A stretch of DNA of 64,000 bases, taken from NCBI GenBank assembly GCA_965261315.1, contig CBDHDM010000133.1, forward strand, positions 21,957 to 85,956. The letters are read 5' to 3'. The position numbers and the translations under genes were made by a program. Of this stretch, positions 27,411-37,161 are shown piece after piece. The notes under the pieces were generated by a model. That model searched no databases. It saw only the letters and a list, made by a program, of their open reading frames with translations, and was not told the DNA's origin. The DNA comes from Endozoicomonas sp965261315. Its GTDB lineage: Bacteria; Pseudomonadota; Gammaproteobacteria; Pseudomonadales; Endozoicomonadaceae. The first letter of the stretch is position 1. Each line of letters begins with the position of its first letter.

Positions 27411-28448
27411 TTAATCAGTGGATAAAAGATCCATACGGTGTTTATCCATCATCTCAATCGCCCGGCCGCCGCCACGGGCCACACAGGTGAGCGGGTCTTC
27501 AGCAACCAAAACTGGCAAGCCGGTTTCTTCGCTGATCAGTTTATCCAGATCACGCAACAGTGCTCCACCACCGGTCAGCACCAGGCCACGCTCAGCAATA
27601 TCTGAAGCCAGTTCAGGTGGAGACTGCTCCAGCGCACTCTTCACGGCCTGAACGATTGCAGTCAATGATTCCTGAAGCGCTTCCAGAATCTCACCACTGT
27701 TCAGGGTAAAACTCCGTGGAATACCTTCCGCCAGGTTACGGCCACGTACATCAATTTCCAGCAACTCATCACTTGGATAAGCGATAGCAATTTCCTGCTT
27801 GATACGTTCAGCGGTCGCATCACCGATCAGGCTACCATAATTGCGACGAACATAGGTCACAATGGCATCATCAAAGCGGTCACCACCAATGCGTACAGAC
27901 TCGGAATACACCACGCCACTAAGGGATATAATTGCAATCTCAGTAGTACCACCACCGATATCCACTACCATGGAGCCGCTGGCTTCCTCAACAGGCAGCC
28001 CGGCACCAATGGCGGCTGCCATAGGCTCTTCAATCAGATACACTTCCCGGGCACCGGCACCAAGTACCGATTCACGGATGGCCCGCTTTTCAACCTTGGT
28101 TGACTTGCAGGGCACACAGACCAGCACTCTCGGGCTGGGCTGAATAAAACTGTTTTCATGCACTTTATTAATAAAGTGCTGAAGCATTCGTTCACAGACA
28201 TCAAAGTCTGCAATCACGCCATCCTTCATTGGGCGTATTGCGGTGATATTGCCAGGCGTCCGACCCAGCATCCGCTTAGCATCGGCACCAACGGCCACAA
28301 CGCTCTTCTGGGTGCCCAGATTGCGGATAGCAACCACGGAGGGTTCATTTAACACTATGCCCTTTTCACGGACATAGACCAGAGTGTTGGCAGTTCCAAG
28401 GTCGATCGAGAGATCGCTGGAAAACAGGCCACGTAACCTTTTCAGCAT
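27411..28448 (-). CDS. mreB: Rod shape-determining actin homologue MreB
   Basis: Bacterial actin that organises lateral wall synthesis on the inner face of the cytoplasmic membrane. The 345 residues include the amphipathic N-terminus (MLKRLRGLFSSDLSIDLGTANT), the phosphate-1 motif DLGTANTLVY, phosphate-2 VVDIGGGTTEIAI and the adenosine motif LTGGGALLRDLD. Length and sequence are standard. It is divergent from gatCAB, as in pseudomonads. Confidence 0.98.
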   Translation of the reverse strand: MLKRLRGLFSSDLSIDLGTANTLVYVREKGIVLNEPSVVAIRNLGTQKSVVAVGADAKRMLGRTPGNITAIRPMKDGVIADFDVCERMLQHFINKVHENSFIQPSPRVLVCVPCKSTKVEKRAIRESVLGAGAREVYLIEEPMAAAIGAGLPVEEASGSMVVDIGGGTTEIAIISLSGVVYSESVRIGGDRFDDAIVTYVRRNYGSLIGDATAERIKQEIAIAYPSDELLEIDVRGRNLAEGIPRSFTLNSGEILEALQESLTAIVQAVKSALEQSPPELASDIAERGLVLTGGGALLRDLDKLISEETGLPVLVAEDPLTCVARGGGRAIEMMDKHRMDLLSTD

Positions 28449-28879
28449 GTTATGGTGTACCTTGATTCAAGGCTTGGGTAATTCTAGAAACTCTAACAAT
28501 GCTGTCTCCAGAGGGCAAGCAGCAATTGTGCTCTGTGGGAACTGTGCCTGAATCATTTACCTCAATGAAAGCATTCGGACAAAGGCTCCATTACTGGGAT
28601 TTACCGAAAAACCGGGTGGCAGCCCGTGTATTTCCCCAACGGGTAGCGGTTTATTTTTTACAGCAAACCGCACTCTGCTTACCTTTCCTATAGAGAGAGC
28701 GCAGATGACTTACCGCATCCATATCCATGAAACCCTTGAGAAATGAGTGGCCAGCCCATACATTAGCTTCTTATTTAGAAGTGATACTATCTGAAATTCG
28801 ATAATCACTTTCACTGCCTGACTACACAATAAGTGATTTTTTTCACTCATTGTTGTTTATTTATGGAGAAATCAAACCA
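28449..28879. other. Divergent control region between mreB and gatC
   Basis: About 430 bp with no supported gene; small frames inside lack ribosome sites. It must hold promoters for both mreB and gatCAB. Besides the gatC promoter candidate at 28736, a pair AAGTGAT/ATCACTT and a T7 run are visible near 28780-28845. Confidence 0.5.
28736..28764 (+). promoter_or_regulatory. Candidate sigma-70 promoter of gatCAB
   Basis: TTGAGA and TACATT hexamers are separated by 17 bp, about 115 bp upstream of the gatC start. Visual match only. Confidence 0.35.
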
Positions 28880-29167
28880 ATGGCCATCGACGCCTCTGGA
28901 GTCAAAAAGGTTTCACACCTTGCACGTTTATCCATTGACGACAATGCCGTGGAAGCAACAACCGCCACCATCGGCAGTATACTGGAACTGGTCGATAGAA
29001 TGCAGGCCGTAGATACACAGGGCGTTGAGCCCCTGGCACACCCTCTGGATGCGATCCAGCGCCTGCGGCCTGACATCGTAACCGAAGAAAATCAACGGGA
29101 ACAATTACAAAGCTGTGCGCCTGCCGTCGAAGAAGGCCTCTTTCTGGTTCCCCGTGTTATTGAGTAA
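28880..29167 (+). CDS. gatC: Asp-tRNA(Asn)/Glu-tRNA(Gln) amidotransferase subunit C
   Basis: Small subunit (95 residues) that stabilises GatA and GatB. ATG 28880 is chosen because GGAGA lies upstream and the protein then starts MAIDASGVKKVSHLARL, the typical GatC opening. It heads the gatCAB operon, with a gap of 128 bp to gatA. Confidence 0.95.
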   Translation: MAIDASGVKKVSHLARLSIDDNAVEATTATIGSILELVDRMQAVDTQGVEPLAHPLDAIQRLRPDIVTEENQREQLQSCAPAVEEGLFLVPRVIE

Positions 29168-29295
29168 CACGATAGTTGCTGAAGCAGTCAACAGGGTAGA
29201 AAAGCCGAAATGGCATTATTTTCATAGTAACTGCTCTGAGTCCGGTAGAAGCTGAGCCTCTTCTATACAATACGTCTTCCAACCGACCGAATCCC

Positions 29296-30747
29296 ATGTA
29301 CGATAAAACCATTGCAGAACAGAGCCGGGCATTAGCCAGTGGCGAAATATCCAGTGTCGAACTGACACAAAGTTATCTTGACCGAATCAAGCAGTATGAT
29401 GGAGACATTAACAGCTTCATTACGGTGACTGACGAATTAGCCCTGAAACAGGCAAAAGCAGCCGATTCACTTCGTGCTGCAGGCAATGCCAATGCCATGA
29501 CCGGCATTCCTGTTGCCCATAAAGACCTGTTTTGTACGGAAGGCGTCAAGACCTCCTGCGGCTCAAAAATGCTGGACAACTTTATTGCGCCTTATGAGTC
29601 CACCGTCACCGGAAAATTCAAGGAAGCCGGTGCTGTCATGCTGGGCAAAACCAATATGGATGAGTTCGCCATGGGCTCTTCCAATGAGAACAGCCATTAC
29701 GGCCCCGTCAAAAACCCATGGGACAAATCGGCAATCCCGGGTGGTTCGTCCGGTGGTTCGGCAGCAGCCGTATCAGCACTGCTGGCCGCAGGCGCTACCG
29801 GTACAGACACTGGTGGCTCCATTCGACAGCCGGCCTCTCACTGCGGCATTACCGGCCTCAAGCCAACCTACGGCAGGGTATCCCGTTATGGCATGGTCGC
29901 CTATGCCTCAAGCCTCGATCAGGCCGGCCCCATGACCCGCTCTGCAGAAGATGCAGCCATCATGCTGAACACCATGGCTGGCTTTGATACCAGAGACTCC
30001 ACCTGTCTGGACCGTGAAGTACCGGACTACACCGCCGCTCTGAATGACTCTCTGGAAGGCCTGACCATCGGCCTGCCAAAAGAGTATTTCACTGCCGGAC
30101 TGAACAGTGAAGTCGAACAGCAGATCCGTAATGCTATCGCTGAGTATGAAAAGCTTGGTGCAAAGGTTAAGGAAGTCAGCCTGCCCAATGCCGAGCTGTG
30201 CATTCCTGCCTACTATGTCATTGCACCGGCAGAAGCTTCATCCAACCTTTCCCGCTTTGACGGGGTTCGTTTCGGATACCGCTGTGAAGATCCAAAGGAC
30301 CTGATGGATCTCTACATCCGTAGCCGCAGTGAAGGTTTTGGAGAAGAAGTCAAACGTCGTATTATTGTTGGTACCTATGCCCTTTCTGCAGGCTATTACG
30401 ATGCATACTATCGCAAGGCACAGCAGATTCGCCGTCTGATCCGCGATGACTTCCTCAACGCATTCAAAGAGTGTGATGTCATTCTGGGGCCCAATGCACC
30501 AACATCCGCCTTTGATATCGGCTCTATGAGCAATGACCCGGTAGCGATGTATCTCTCCGATATCTATACACTGTCGGTTAACCTGGCCGGCCTGCCCGGA
30601 CTATCCGTCCCAGCGGGCATGGCAAATAATCGCCCTGTAGGTCTGCAGATTATAGGTCAGCACTTTGATGAGGCCCGTCTGCTGAATATTGGTCACCGCT
30701 TCCAGCAGGCGACAGACTGGCACCAGAAATCTCCGGCATTGGTATAG
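29296..30747 (+). CDS. gatA: Asp-tRNA(Asn)/Glu-tRNA(Gln) amidotransferase subunit A
   Basis: Glutaminase subunit of the amidase-signature family (483 residues), supplying ammonia for conversion of Glu-tRNA(Gln) or Asp-tRNA(Asn). The Ser-cisSer-Lys triad is visible: Lys in VAHKDLFC, serines in GGSSGGSAAAV and GTDTGGSIRQPAS. The enzyme acts in the cytoplasm with GatB and GatC. gatB follows after 11 bp. Confidence 0.97.
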   Translation: MYDKTIAEQSRALASGEISSVELTQSYLDRIKQYDGDINSFITVTDELALKQAKAADSLRAAGNANAMTGIPVAHKDLFCTEGVKTSCGSKMLDNFIAPYESTVTGKFKEAGAVMLGKTNMDEFAMGSSNENSHYGPVKNPWDKSAIPGGSSGGSAAAVSALLAAGATGTDTGGSIRQPASHCGITGLKPTYGRVSRYGMVAYASSLDQAGPMTRSAEDAAIMLNTMAGFDTRDSTCLDREVPDYTAALNDSLEGLTIGLPKEYFTAGLNSEVEQQIRNAIAEYEKLGAKVKEVSLPNAELCIPAYYVIAPAEASSNLSRFDGVRFGYRCEDPKDLMDLYIRSRSEGFGEEVKRRIIVGTYALSAGYYDAYYRKAQQIRRLIRDDFLNAFKECDVILGPNAPTSAFDIGSMSNDPVAMYLSDIYTLSVNLAGLPGLSVPAGMANNRPVGLQIIGQHFDEARLLNIGHRFQQATDWHQKSPALV

Positions 30748-30758
30748 GACACAGTAAC

Positions 30759-32219
30759 ATGCAATGGGAAACCGTTATCGGGTTGGAGATTCATGTCCAG
30801 CTCGCCACCAAAACCAAAATCTTTTCCGGTGCATCCACTGCTTTTGGTGCAGCACCGAACATCCAGGCCTGCGCGGTAGATCTTGGTCTGCCAGGTATTC
30901 TGCCGGTAGTTAACGAAGAAGCGATTAACATGGCCGTTAAGTTTGGCCTGGGCATCGACGCCGAGATCAACAAGGTCAACGTCTTCGAACGTAAAAACTA
31001 CTTCTACCCGGATCTGCCAAAAGGCTACCAGACTACCCAGCTGGAAAAGCCGATTGTCGGTGCTGGTCATGTTGAGATCACATTGGCTGACGGCTCCACA
31101 AGAAGTATTCGTATCCACCACGCCCACCTGGAGGAAGATGCAGGAAAAAGCCTGCACGAAGGCTCTTTTAATGGAGAGCATGGTATGAGTGGTATCGACC
31201 TGAACCGTGCCGGTACTCCACTGATTGAGATTGTTACTGAGCCTGATATCCGCAATGCCGAAGAGGCCGTAGCTTTTGCTAAAAAACTGCACTCTATTGT
31301 CACCACACTGGGTATTTGTGATGGTGAAATGTCGCAAGGCTCCATGCGCTTTGACGTAAACGTCTCTGTTCGTCCAAAGGGCCAGAAGGAACTCGGCACC
31401 CGTACAGAAACCAAAAACCTGAACTCTTTCAAATTTATGGAAGCGGCTATTTTCAAGGAAGTAAAGCGCCAGATTGAACTGATTGAAGATGGTGGTACCG
31501 TTATTCAGGAAACCCGCCTCTATAACGGCGATACCGGAGAGGCTCGCTCCATGCGTAGCAAAGAGGAAGCTAACGACTACCGTTACTTCCCATGCCCGGA
31601 CCTGCTGCCTGTTATTATTGACGACAGCCGCCTTGAAAAACTGAAGGCAGAAATGCCTGAAATGCCTGATGCCAAAAAGGCACGCTTTATCACTGATTTT
31701 GGTCTGAGCGATTATGATGCCGAGATTCTCTCAGCAGATCAGGCAACCGCTCACTACTTTGAAGCCACAGTCAGCGCCAGTAATGATGCCAAGCTCTCTG
31801 CCAACTGGATCATGGGTGAACTCTCCAAGTCCCTGAACCAGAACGGAACCAGCATTACTGAAAGCCCGGTTTCTGCCGACATGCTCGGTGGCCTGATCAA
31901 ACGCATCAAAGACAACACCATTTCCGGTAAGATCGCGAAAGAAGTCTTTGAAGTGCTCTGGCAAGGTGAGTGCAGCACCGCTGATGAAGTGATCGAGAAA
32001 AAAGGTCTCAAGCAGGTGACCGATACGGGAGCCATTGAAGCCATGATTGATGAAGTTCTGGCAAGCAATGCCCAGCAGGTCGAAAACTATCGCGCAGCCC
32101 CTGAAGACAAGCGTGAAAAAATGATCGGCTTTTTTGTTGGCCAGTGCATGAAGGCTTCCAAAGGCAAGGCAAACCCAGGTATGGTTAACCAGATTCTGAA
32201 GCAGAAACTGGACGGATGA
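30759..32219 (+). CDS. gatB: Asp-tRNA(Asn)/Glu-tRNA(Gln) amidotransferase subunit B
   Basis: Kinase/amidotransferase subunit (486 residues) that activates the misacylated tRNA. It begins WETVIGLEIHVQLATKTKIFSG, the family hallmark, has the cradle-domain signature RAGTPLIEIVTEPDI and ends with the YqeY-like tail domain. The start is 11 bp after gatA. A hairpin follows the stop codon. Confidence 0.97.
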   Translation: MQWETVIGLEIHVQLATKTKIFSGASTAFGAAPNIQACAVDLGLPGILPVVNEEAINMAVKFGLGIDAEINKVNVFERKNYFYPDLPKGYQTTQLEKPIVGAGHVEITLADGSTRSIRIHHAHLEEDAGKSLHEGSFNGEHGMSGIDLNRAGTPLIEIVTEPDIRNAEEAVAFAKKLHSIVTTLGICDGEMSQGSMRFDVNVSVRPKGQKELGTRTETKNLNSFKFMEAAIFKEVKRQIELIEDGGTVIQETRLYNGDTGEARSMRSKEEANDYRYFPCPDLLPVIIDDSRLEKLKAEMPEMPDAKKARFITDFGLSDYDAEILSADQATAHYFEATVSASNDAKLSANWIMGELSKSLNQNGTSITESPVSADMLGGLIKRIKDNTISGKIAKEVFEVLWQGECSTADEVIEKKGLKQVTDTGAIEAMIDEVLASNAQQVENYRAAPEDKREKMIGFFVGQCMKASKGKANPGMVNQILKQKLDG

Positions 32220-32225
32220 CAAACC

Positions 32226-32256
32226 ACTCCCCCTTCGTCTTAACTCAAGGGGGAGT
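32226..32256 (+). terminator. Hairpin after gatB (weak terminator)
   Basis: ACTCCCCCTT and AAGGGGGAGT form a perfect 10-bp stem 6 bp after gatB. No T run follows, so it may protect the 3' end rather than terminate. Confidence 0.5.
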
Positions 32257-32296
32257 CATGACTGTTCACATAACGAAATACGACACGGAAGATCTT

Positions 32297-32969
32297 TTAT
32301 GGTTTAAAACCGCTTTGAATTGCTCTTTGACGTGCATCAACAAATGATTTACCACAAGAAAGATCGAAATTAGTGATGAGTTCTGACAAGCTGACAGGCT
32401 CGTCACCTTCAACCCTTTGAGGGAACAGGCCCTGTAACCGTCTAACCTTCTGATCAGCACTTAGATCACTATCAAAAATGAATGATTGAAACTCAGCAAC
32501 AAAATTTTGATTTTTCTCCTGTTCTTTCAGCAGCTGATATTTTTCATCATCTACCAAAACACATTCGGCACCGTCATAACTCTCAATCACATAACAGCCG
32601 AGCCGGTAATGACCATACTTTATCGAACGAACATTCCAGTCAGTCAGACAGCCATCCCCCCCTCCCGGAAGGATCAATCGTCTCCTCCCCTCTCCTCCAG
32701 GATTCTTCAAAACTCATATATTTTTCAGGCTCCTTCAGTTCGAAAAATTCGGACGTATCTACAGGATGACGATTAAGCAACCCACCCATTTTACCACCCC
32801 GTGCATCCTTCCTTTTCAAAATACCGGCTGTTTTATCGGTAGAACGGTTCTGTTCAGCGATTCCTGCACATTCAGTTTCTTGCTGAAATTGATTAGCGAT
32901 ATCACCTGAGTATTGAGCTGTCACTGGAAACACAATAATTAATTCTCCAAAATAGGTAATCACTTGCAA
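32297..32969 (-). pseudogene. Hypothetical protein split at a G7 tract
   Basis: The N-terminal frame (32969 to 32640) ends shortly after the sequence SFEESWRRGEETIDPSGR. The next frame continues from the same point through CLTDWNVRSIKYGHYRLGCY to a stop at 32297. The switch falls exactly on a run of seven G (minus strand, near 32657), so one base more or less joins the two into a soluble protein of about 222 residues. I recognise no domain. The tract could be a phase-variation switch or a sequencing error. It stands alone between gatB and the PagL-like gene. Confidence 0.6.
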
Positions 32970-33125
32970 ACGAATAATTCGACCATACGATTAAGATCAA
33001 GTTCCTGCCCTTATCTCTTATCTGGACTGCTAACATTATCTAAAATAGCGCCACGCTCACCCTCCTCAAGATAAAAACAATTTTCACGATATCAAACTAA
33101 GCACTCTTAAAAACTGGGCTCAGAA

Positions 33126-33725
33126 ATGAATCGTGGCTATTTATTGTTCGTATTATCACTGATGACCGGTGTATCCCATGCCGACTGGCAACCCGATCGG
33201 TTCAGCCTCGCCTACGGTCAGTTTTTTTCACCGCTGGTCAATCGCCATGCGGAGATTGGCCAGTATCGCCTGAGCCTGGCATGGGATCTTTCCCATTCAC
33301 TGTGGACATCCGATATCCTGCTCCTCCAGAGTTATGCCGAACTGGCCTTTAGCCGCTGGAACAGCACGTTAAACCCCATTGAAGACAGCCGTCGGATAGG
33401 CGCTGAAAGTGCAACGCAGGTCAGCCTGACACCGGTTTTCCGCCTGACCAGCACCAACCCGATGTTTTGCGAAACCTCACCTTTTTTTGATTTCGGGGTT
33501 GGAGTCAGTTACCAGAGTGAAGAGGATATTGAGCAGCAACACCTTTCCGGTATTAATATGGGTGGAAACTGGCAATTTGAAATCCGGGCAATGGTTGGCC
33601 TGACACTGGGTAACGATAATCCATTTGAAGTCAGCTATGGCTGGATGCACTATTCAAATGCCAACCTGAACAGCGATAATGAAGGGCTTGATTTTCAAAC
33701 CCTTCAAATGACCTACCGGTTTTAG
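33126..33725 (+). CDS. PagL-like lipid A 3-O-deacylase / acyloxyacyl hydrolase
   Basis: Outer-membrane beta-barrel protein of 199 residues with a cleavable signal peptide (LLFVLSLMTGVSHA). The C-terminal third carries the PagL catalytic arrangement: His and Ser in GWMHYSNANL and a Glu in SDNEGLDF. The protein ends in a Phe after alternating hydrophobic residues (QMTYRF), typical of barrel insertion. The family removes the 3-O-linked acyl chain from lipid A, which lowers endotoxicity. The activity is inferred from the motif. Confidence 0.75.
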   Translation: MNRGYLLFVLSLMTGVSHADWQPDRFSLAYGQFFSPLVNRHAEIGQYRLSLAWDLSHSLWTSDILLLQSYAELAFSRWNSTLNPIEDSRRIGAESATQVSLTPVFRLTSTNPMFCETSPFFDFGVGVSYQSEEDIEQQHLSGINMGGNWQFEIRAMVGLTLGNDNPFEVSYGWMHYSNANLNSDNEGLDFQTLQMTYRF

Positions 33726-33752
33726 TTGATAGCAGAAGTGTATATCTGGGCG

Positions 33753-35154
33753 CTAACCATTGACCAGAAAATGAGCCCAGATACTGGCGACATACCCTAA
33801 AGCAATGGCCCAACTCCACCGCAGATGGGTCATAAAGGTATAGCCACCTTTTGAGGTCCCCATCAAGGCAACACCGGCAGCAGAGCCAATTGAGAGCAAG
33901 CTCCCTCCTACCCCCGCTGTCAGAGTAATCAGCAACCACTGGAACGTATCCATTTCAGGATCCATACCCAGAATAGCGAACATCACCGGAATATTATCTA
34001 CGACTGCAGATACCACACCGGCAATAATATTGGTCCACATGGCTCCCAGGTCGGCATACATGGTTTCAAAGCGAGGCAAGGTCGAGGTAACCAAGGTAGC
34101 GCAACCCTCCTACGGAGAAAATAACCCCAAAGAAGAACAGCAGGGTATCCCATTCTGCATGAGCAACCTCCTGGAAAATATCAACCTTCTCGTCCTTTGC
34201 TACTGGTCGAGCGGTTAACCTCCGGTTACTGGTCAACCCTTGAATGTGCATGAAATAGGTATAGAACATCAGCAAGGCAAGACCGGTCATCATTCCCATA
34301 AACGGCGGTAACCCAAGCGCCTTTTCAAAACTGACTGCCAGGAAAATGGTGACCAGAAAAAGGAAACAGATCATAATGCCGCCACGCCGAATGGAGCTAT
34401 CGGCCTTAATTCCAACGGGCCGTCCCTGATCGATGAAGAAACTCATAATAACGGCAGGAACCAGATAATTGACAACAGACGGCAAGAACAGGCTGAAGAA
34501 TTTAAAAAATTCAACCTTACCCGACTGCCAGACCATTAGAGTAGTAATATCACCAAAAGGACTGAAGGCCCCACCGGCATTGGCAGCCACAACCACATTG
34601 ATCATTGCCAGCATAACAAACTTTGGGCTGCCCTCCCCCACGGCCATAATCACTGCACCCATTAACAGTGCCGTGGTCAGGTTGTCAGCCACCGGGGAAA
34701 TAAAGAATGCCATGATCCCGGTAATCCAGAAGAGGCTGCGGTAATTAAAGCCCTTGCTGATCAGCCAGCTTCGAAGCGTGGCAAACACCTGCCGGTCCTC
34801 CATGGCATTGATGTAGGTCATCGCTACCAGCAGAAAGAGGAACATCGCCGCATACTCTTCAAGGTCATGCATGACGGCCTGTTTTAATTCTTCATGGGGA
34901 ACACCCTTCTGTGCGGCAATGAAGGCTATAAGAGCCCATATGATTCCCGCTGCCATAATGACCGGTTTGGATTTGCGAAGATGAAGCTGCTCTTCTGTCA
35001 TCACCAGACAGTAGGCAATCACGAAAATAGCAATACAGGTCCAGGCAAGTGGACTTGATGTTACTCCCAGTACTTTATCGCCAGCCAATGCGGTTGTTGG
35101 TAGACAGGTTAATGCTCCCACTGAAAGGAGTCTTTTCATTATTGTCGTCATCAT
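33753..35154 (-). pseudogene. nhaD: NhaD-type sodium/proton antiporter, single frameshift
   Basis: The first 362 codons (35154 to 34066) encode a signal-like N-terminus and about ten membrane segments of the NhaD family, including FISPVADNLTTALLMGAV and AANAGGAFSPFGDITTLM. The frame stops at 34066, but the overlapping frame from about 34070 to 33753 continues the transporter (ETMYADLGAMWTNIIAG ... NIPVMFAI). One extra T in a CTTTG segment accounts for the break. The repaired protein has about 466 residues, normal for NhaD, which exports Na+ or Li+ in exchange for protons in marine and halophilic bacteria. Confidence 0.88.
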
Positions 35155-35478
35155 TCTGTCCCACAGGCTCTGATTTAAAAGCCAGTGATTGAATTGGTTA
35201 ATTTATCAGCTAAGAGCCAATTGAGCGCCGCGAAGGATAACGCTACAGACAGAAGAGTGCAAAAAAGCATCACCCTGAAAAGTATTATTTAACAGTATTC
35301 AAAATATGCTCACTGACAAGGGGTACAAGTCTGTAAACTAAAAACGATCTGAAAAAATAATTATTAATACTCTATTAACTTAAAAACCGGTTCATATTGA
35401 ACAATATTTCAACAGATTTGCGTATAGACTTTATAAAACAACTGTCCTATGTATTTCTCAGTTTAAAGAGAGTGTCTG
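35155..35478. other. Intergenic region between nhaD and the YbaK-like gene
   Basis: 324 bp, AT-rich near 35340-35460, holding promoters for two divergent genes. I see no repeat, RNA or coding frame that I can support. Confidence 0.5.
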
Positions 35479-35979
35479 ATGTCTATCGCTCCAAAACTCC
35501 AGGCTTTTCTGAATCATAACCAGGTAGATTATGAAGTGGTCAGTCACCCTTATTCAGACCGAGCACTCAATACAGCTCATGTCGCCTGCGTTCCTGTTAA
35601 AAACATGGCCAAAGCGATTGTTCTTCAGGACGATGATGGCTACGTAATGGCAATCGTCCCTTCAATGAACAAGCTCATGCTACGCTGGATCAACACCAAG
35701 CTTAACCGACACCTGCACCTTGTCAGTGAACATAGCCTTGAGGAGCTTTTCCCGGACTGTGAGATGGGTGCAGTGCCAGCCATGGGCATCGCTTACGGAA
35801 TGAAAACCTGCTGGGATGATGAACTCAATGCTGTTCAGGACTTATACTTTCAGGGTGGAAACCACCGTGAGCTGATTCACCTCCAGAGAGAACAGTTTAA
35901 AAAACTGCTTCAGGGGCAGCCCCATGCAGCTATCAGCTGTGACCCCGATGAGGCAGACGCATACGCGACTGATAATTGA
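35479..35979 (+). CDS. YbaK/ProX-type aminoacyl-tRNA deacylase domain protein
   Basis: A 166-residue single-domain protein of the YbaK/EbsC superfamily, which hydrolyses mischarged aminoacyl-tRNAs in trans. The sequence around VKNMAKAIVLQDDDGYVMAIVP corresponds to the conserved region with the catalytic lysine, and AVPAMGIAYGMKTCWDDEL to the typical G-x-P substrate loop. The start has AGAG upstream. The tRNA specificity cannot be deduced. Confidence 0.82.
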   Translation: MSIAPKLQAFLNHNQVDYEVVSHPYSDRALNTAHVACVPVKNMAKAIVLQDDDGYVMAIVPSMNKLMLRWINTKLNRHLHLVSEHSLEELFPDCEMGAVPAMGIAYGMKTCWDDELNAVQDLYFQGGNHRELIHLQREQFKKLLQGQPHAAISCDPDEADAYATDN

Positions 35980-36005
35980 GTATTTCCCGGGGATAAACTG
36001 AACAT

Positions 36006-37007
36006 TCAGCGAATCATTTTTTTAACAAAAAGCACCACAAACAGAGCCAGAGAAAAGCTGCCCGTGAAAGCTTCACAGGCAGCAAAAATCCGGGATAACC
36101 CAAGGGGCGTCAAGTCTCCGTACCCCAATGTAGTAAACGTCACGACACTAAAATACAGACAATCCAACCAGTAGAGCAGGTTTTGAGATAACCCAGCATT
36201 TCCACTGAAGCGAACAACGGTGTCCCCGTCCTGCACACCGGTAAACAAGTATACAAATGAGCAAAGCATAATAAGTACGATGGAAAACACGACCACTCGC
36301 AATGGAGACTCACCATACCCGCTGATCTTATCCACCAGGTAAGAGATAAGGCGTTGCCGGGAATATTTCGGCATCTGCAGACGATGAAAAACCCTTTCTC
36401 GATAGAAAAAATGGCCCGCCGCAGTCATCATTCCAAGGTGTTCACAATGACGCCGAATGTTTCTTGCAGACTCTTCCGCCTCTTCATACATGACAATGGC
36501 ATTTTCAGGATCTGCTTCAGCTTCTTGCTCCTGATAGAGTTTCTCTCCCCAGGAAACATGGTCTAACAAACTGTTTTTCAGATTAACCCCCAACAGATTG
36601 CAGCCTGCAAGATTTGCGCGGTGTAGATTGGCATTGGAAAGGTTAGCTTTTAACAGTCGAGTGCCTGATAGATCAATTCGATACAGGTGCGCTTTATGAA
36701 GACTGGCACGACTCAGGTCACTATTGATCAGTTGGAATGGTTTGCTACTGCCGTGATTGACCAAATCCACATTATCAAGATTGGCTTTTCGAAGGATAAA
36801 GCCATCCATGGGCTGGCCATTTTTCGCTCTCTCTTCAAGCCTTTCTTTTACATCGTCACGGGTTTTGTCCGCATCGGGATCGTGCCAGAAACAAAACTGA
36901 CTTCCCGATTCAGCCAAATCTTTACACCGGCCAGATTTCCCGAAAAAAGTGCACTGATGCTCTGAAACCTGCAACTGATTCAAACCATGAATCCCATATT
37001 TCCCCAT
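36006..37007 (-). CDS. Pentapeptide-repeat protein fused to a two-TM potassium channel
   Basis: 333 residues in three parts. Residues about 15-45 carry a C-x7-C-x10-C-x2-H cluster (ending QFCFWHD), a possible zinc site. Residues about 70-150 contain pentapeptide repeats of the A(N/D)LXX type (ANLDNVDL, ANLSNANLHRANLAGCNL), forming a right-handed beta-helix. Residues about 235-333 form an ion channel with two membrane segments around the selectivity filter TTLGYGDLTP, typical of potassium channels. The repeats and charged linker are probably cytoplasmic regulatory domains. The gene stands alone and is convergent with the YbaK-like gene. Ligand and physiological role are unknown. Confidence 0.88.
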   Translation of the reverse strand: MGKYGIHGLNQLQVSEHQCTFFGKSGRCKDLAESGSQFCFWHDPDADKTRDDVKERLEERAKNGQPMDGFILRKANLDNVDLVNHGSSKPFQLINSDLSRASLHKAHLYRIDLSGTRLLKANLSNANLHRANLAGCNLLGVNLKNSLLDHVSWGEKLYQEQEAEADPENAIVMYEEAEESARNIRRHCEHLGMMTAAGHFFYRERVFHRLQMPKYSRQRLISYLVDKISGYGESPLRVVVFSIVLIMLCSFVYLFTGVQDGDTVVRFSGNAGLSQNLLYWLDCLYFSVVTFTTLGYGDLTPLGLSRIFAACEAFTGSFSLALFVVLFVKKMIR

Positions 37008-37161
37008 AATTTACGGTGCTGACAACGACAAATCTGCCAGTAAAAGCCCACACTCATGGATATATCGGCGCACTCACGAAGGGATTTAAATAGCCATTCG
37101 CTTTACAGATCACCATCTTTTCAACACACTGAAAAGCTCAGGGTTAACAGAGACTCCTCCC

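Noticed and set aside
28499..28693. 64-residue plus-strand frame between mreB and gatC
   Set aside because: No ribosome site and odd composition; the region is better explained as a divergent promoter region.
32297..32969. Split hypothetical gene considered as a toxin-antitoxin pair
   Set aside because: The two frames join at a G7 tract as one protein and show no toxin or antitoxin motif.
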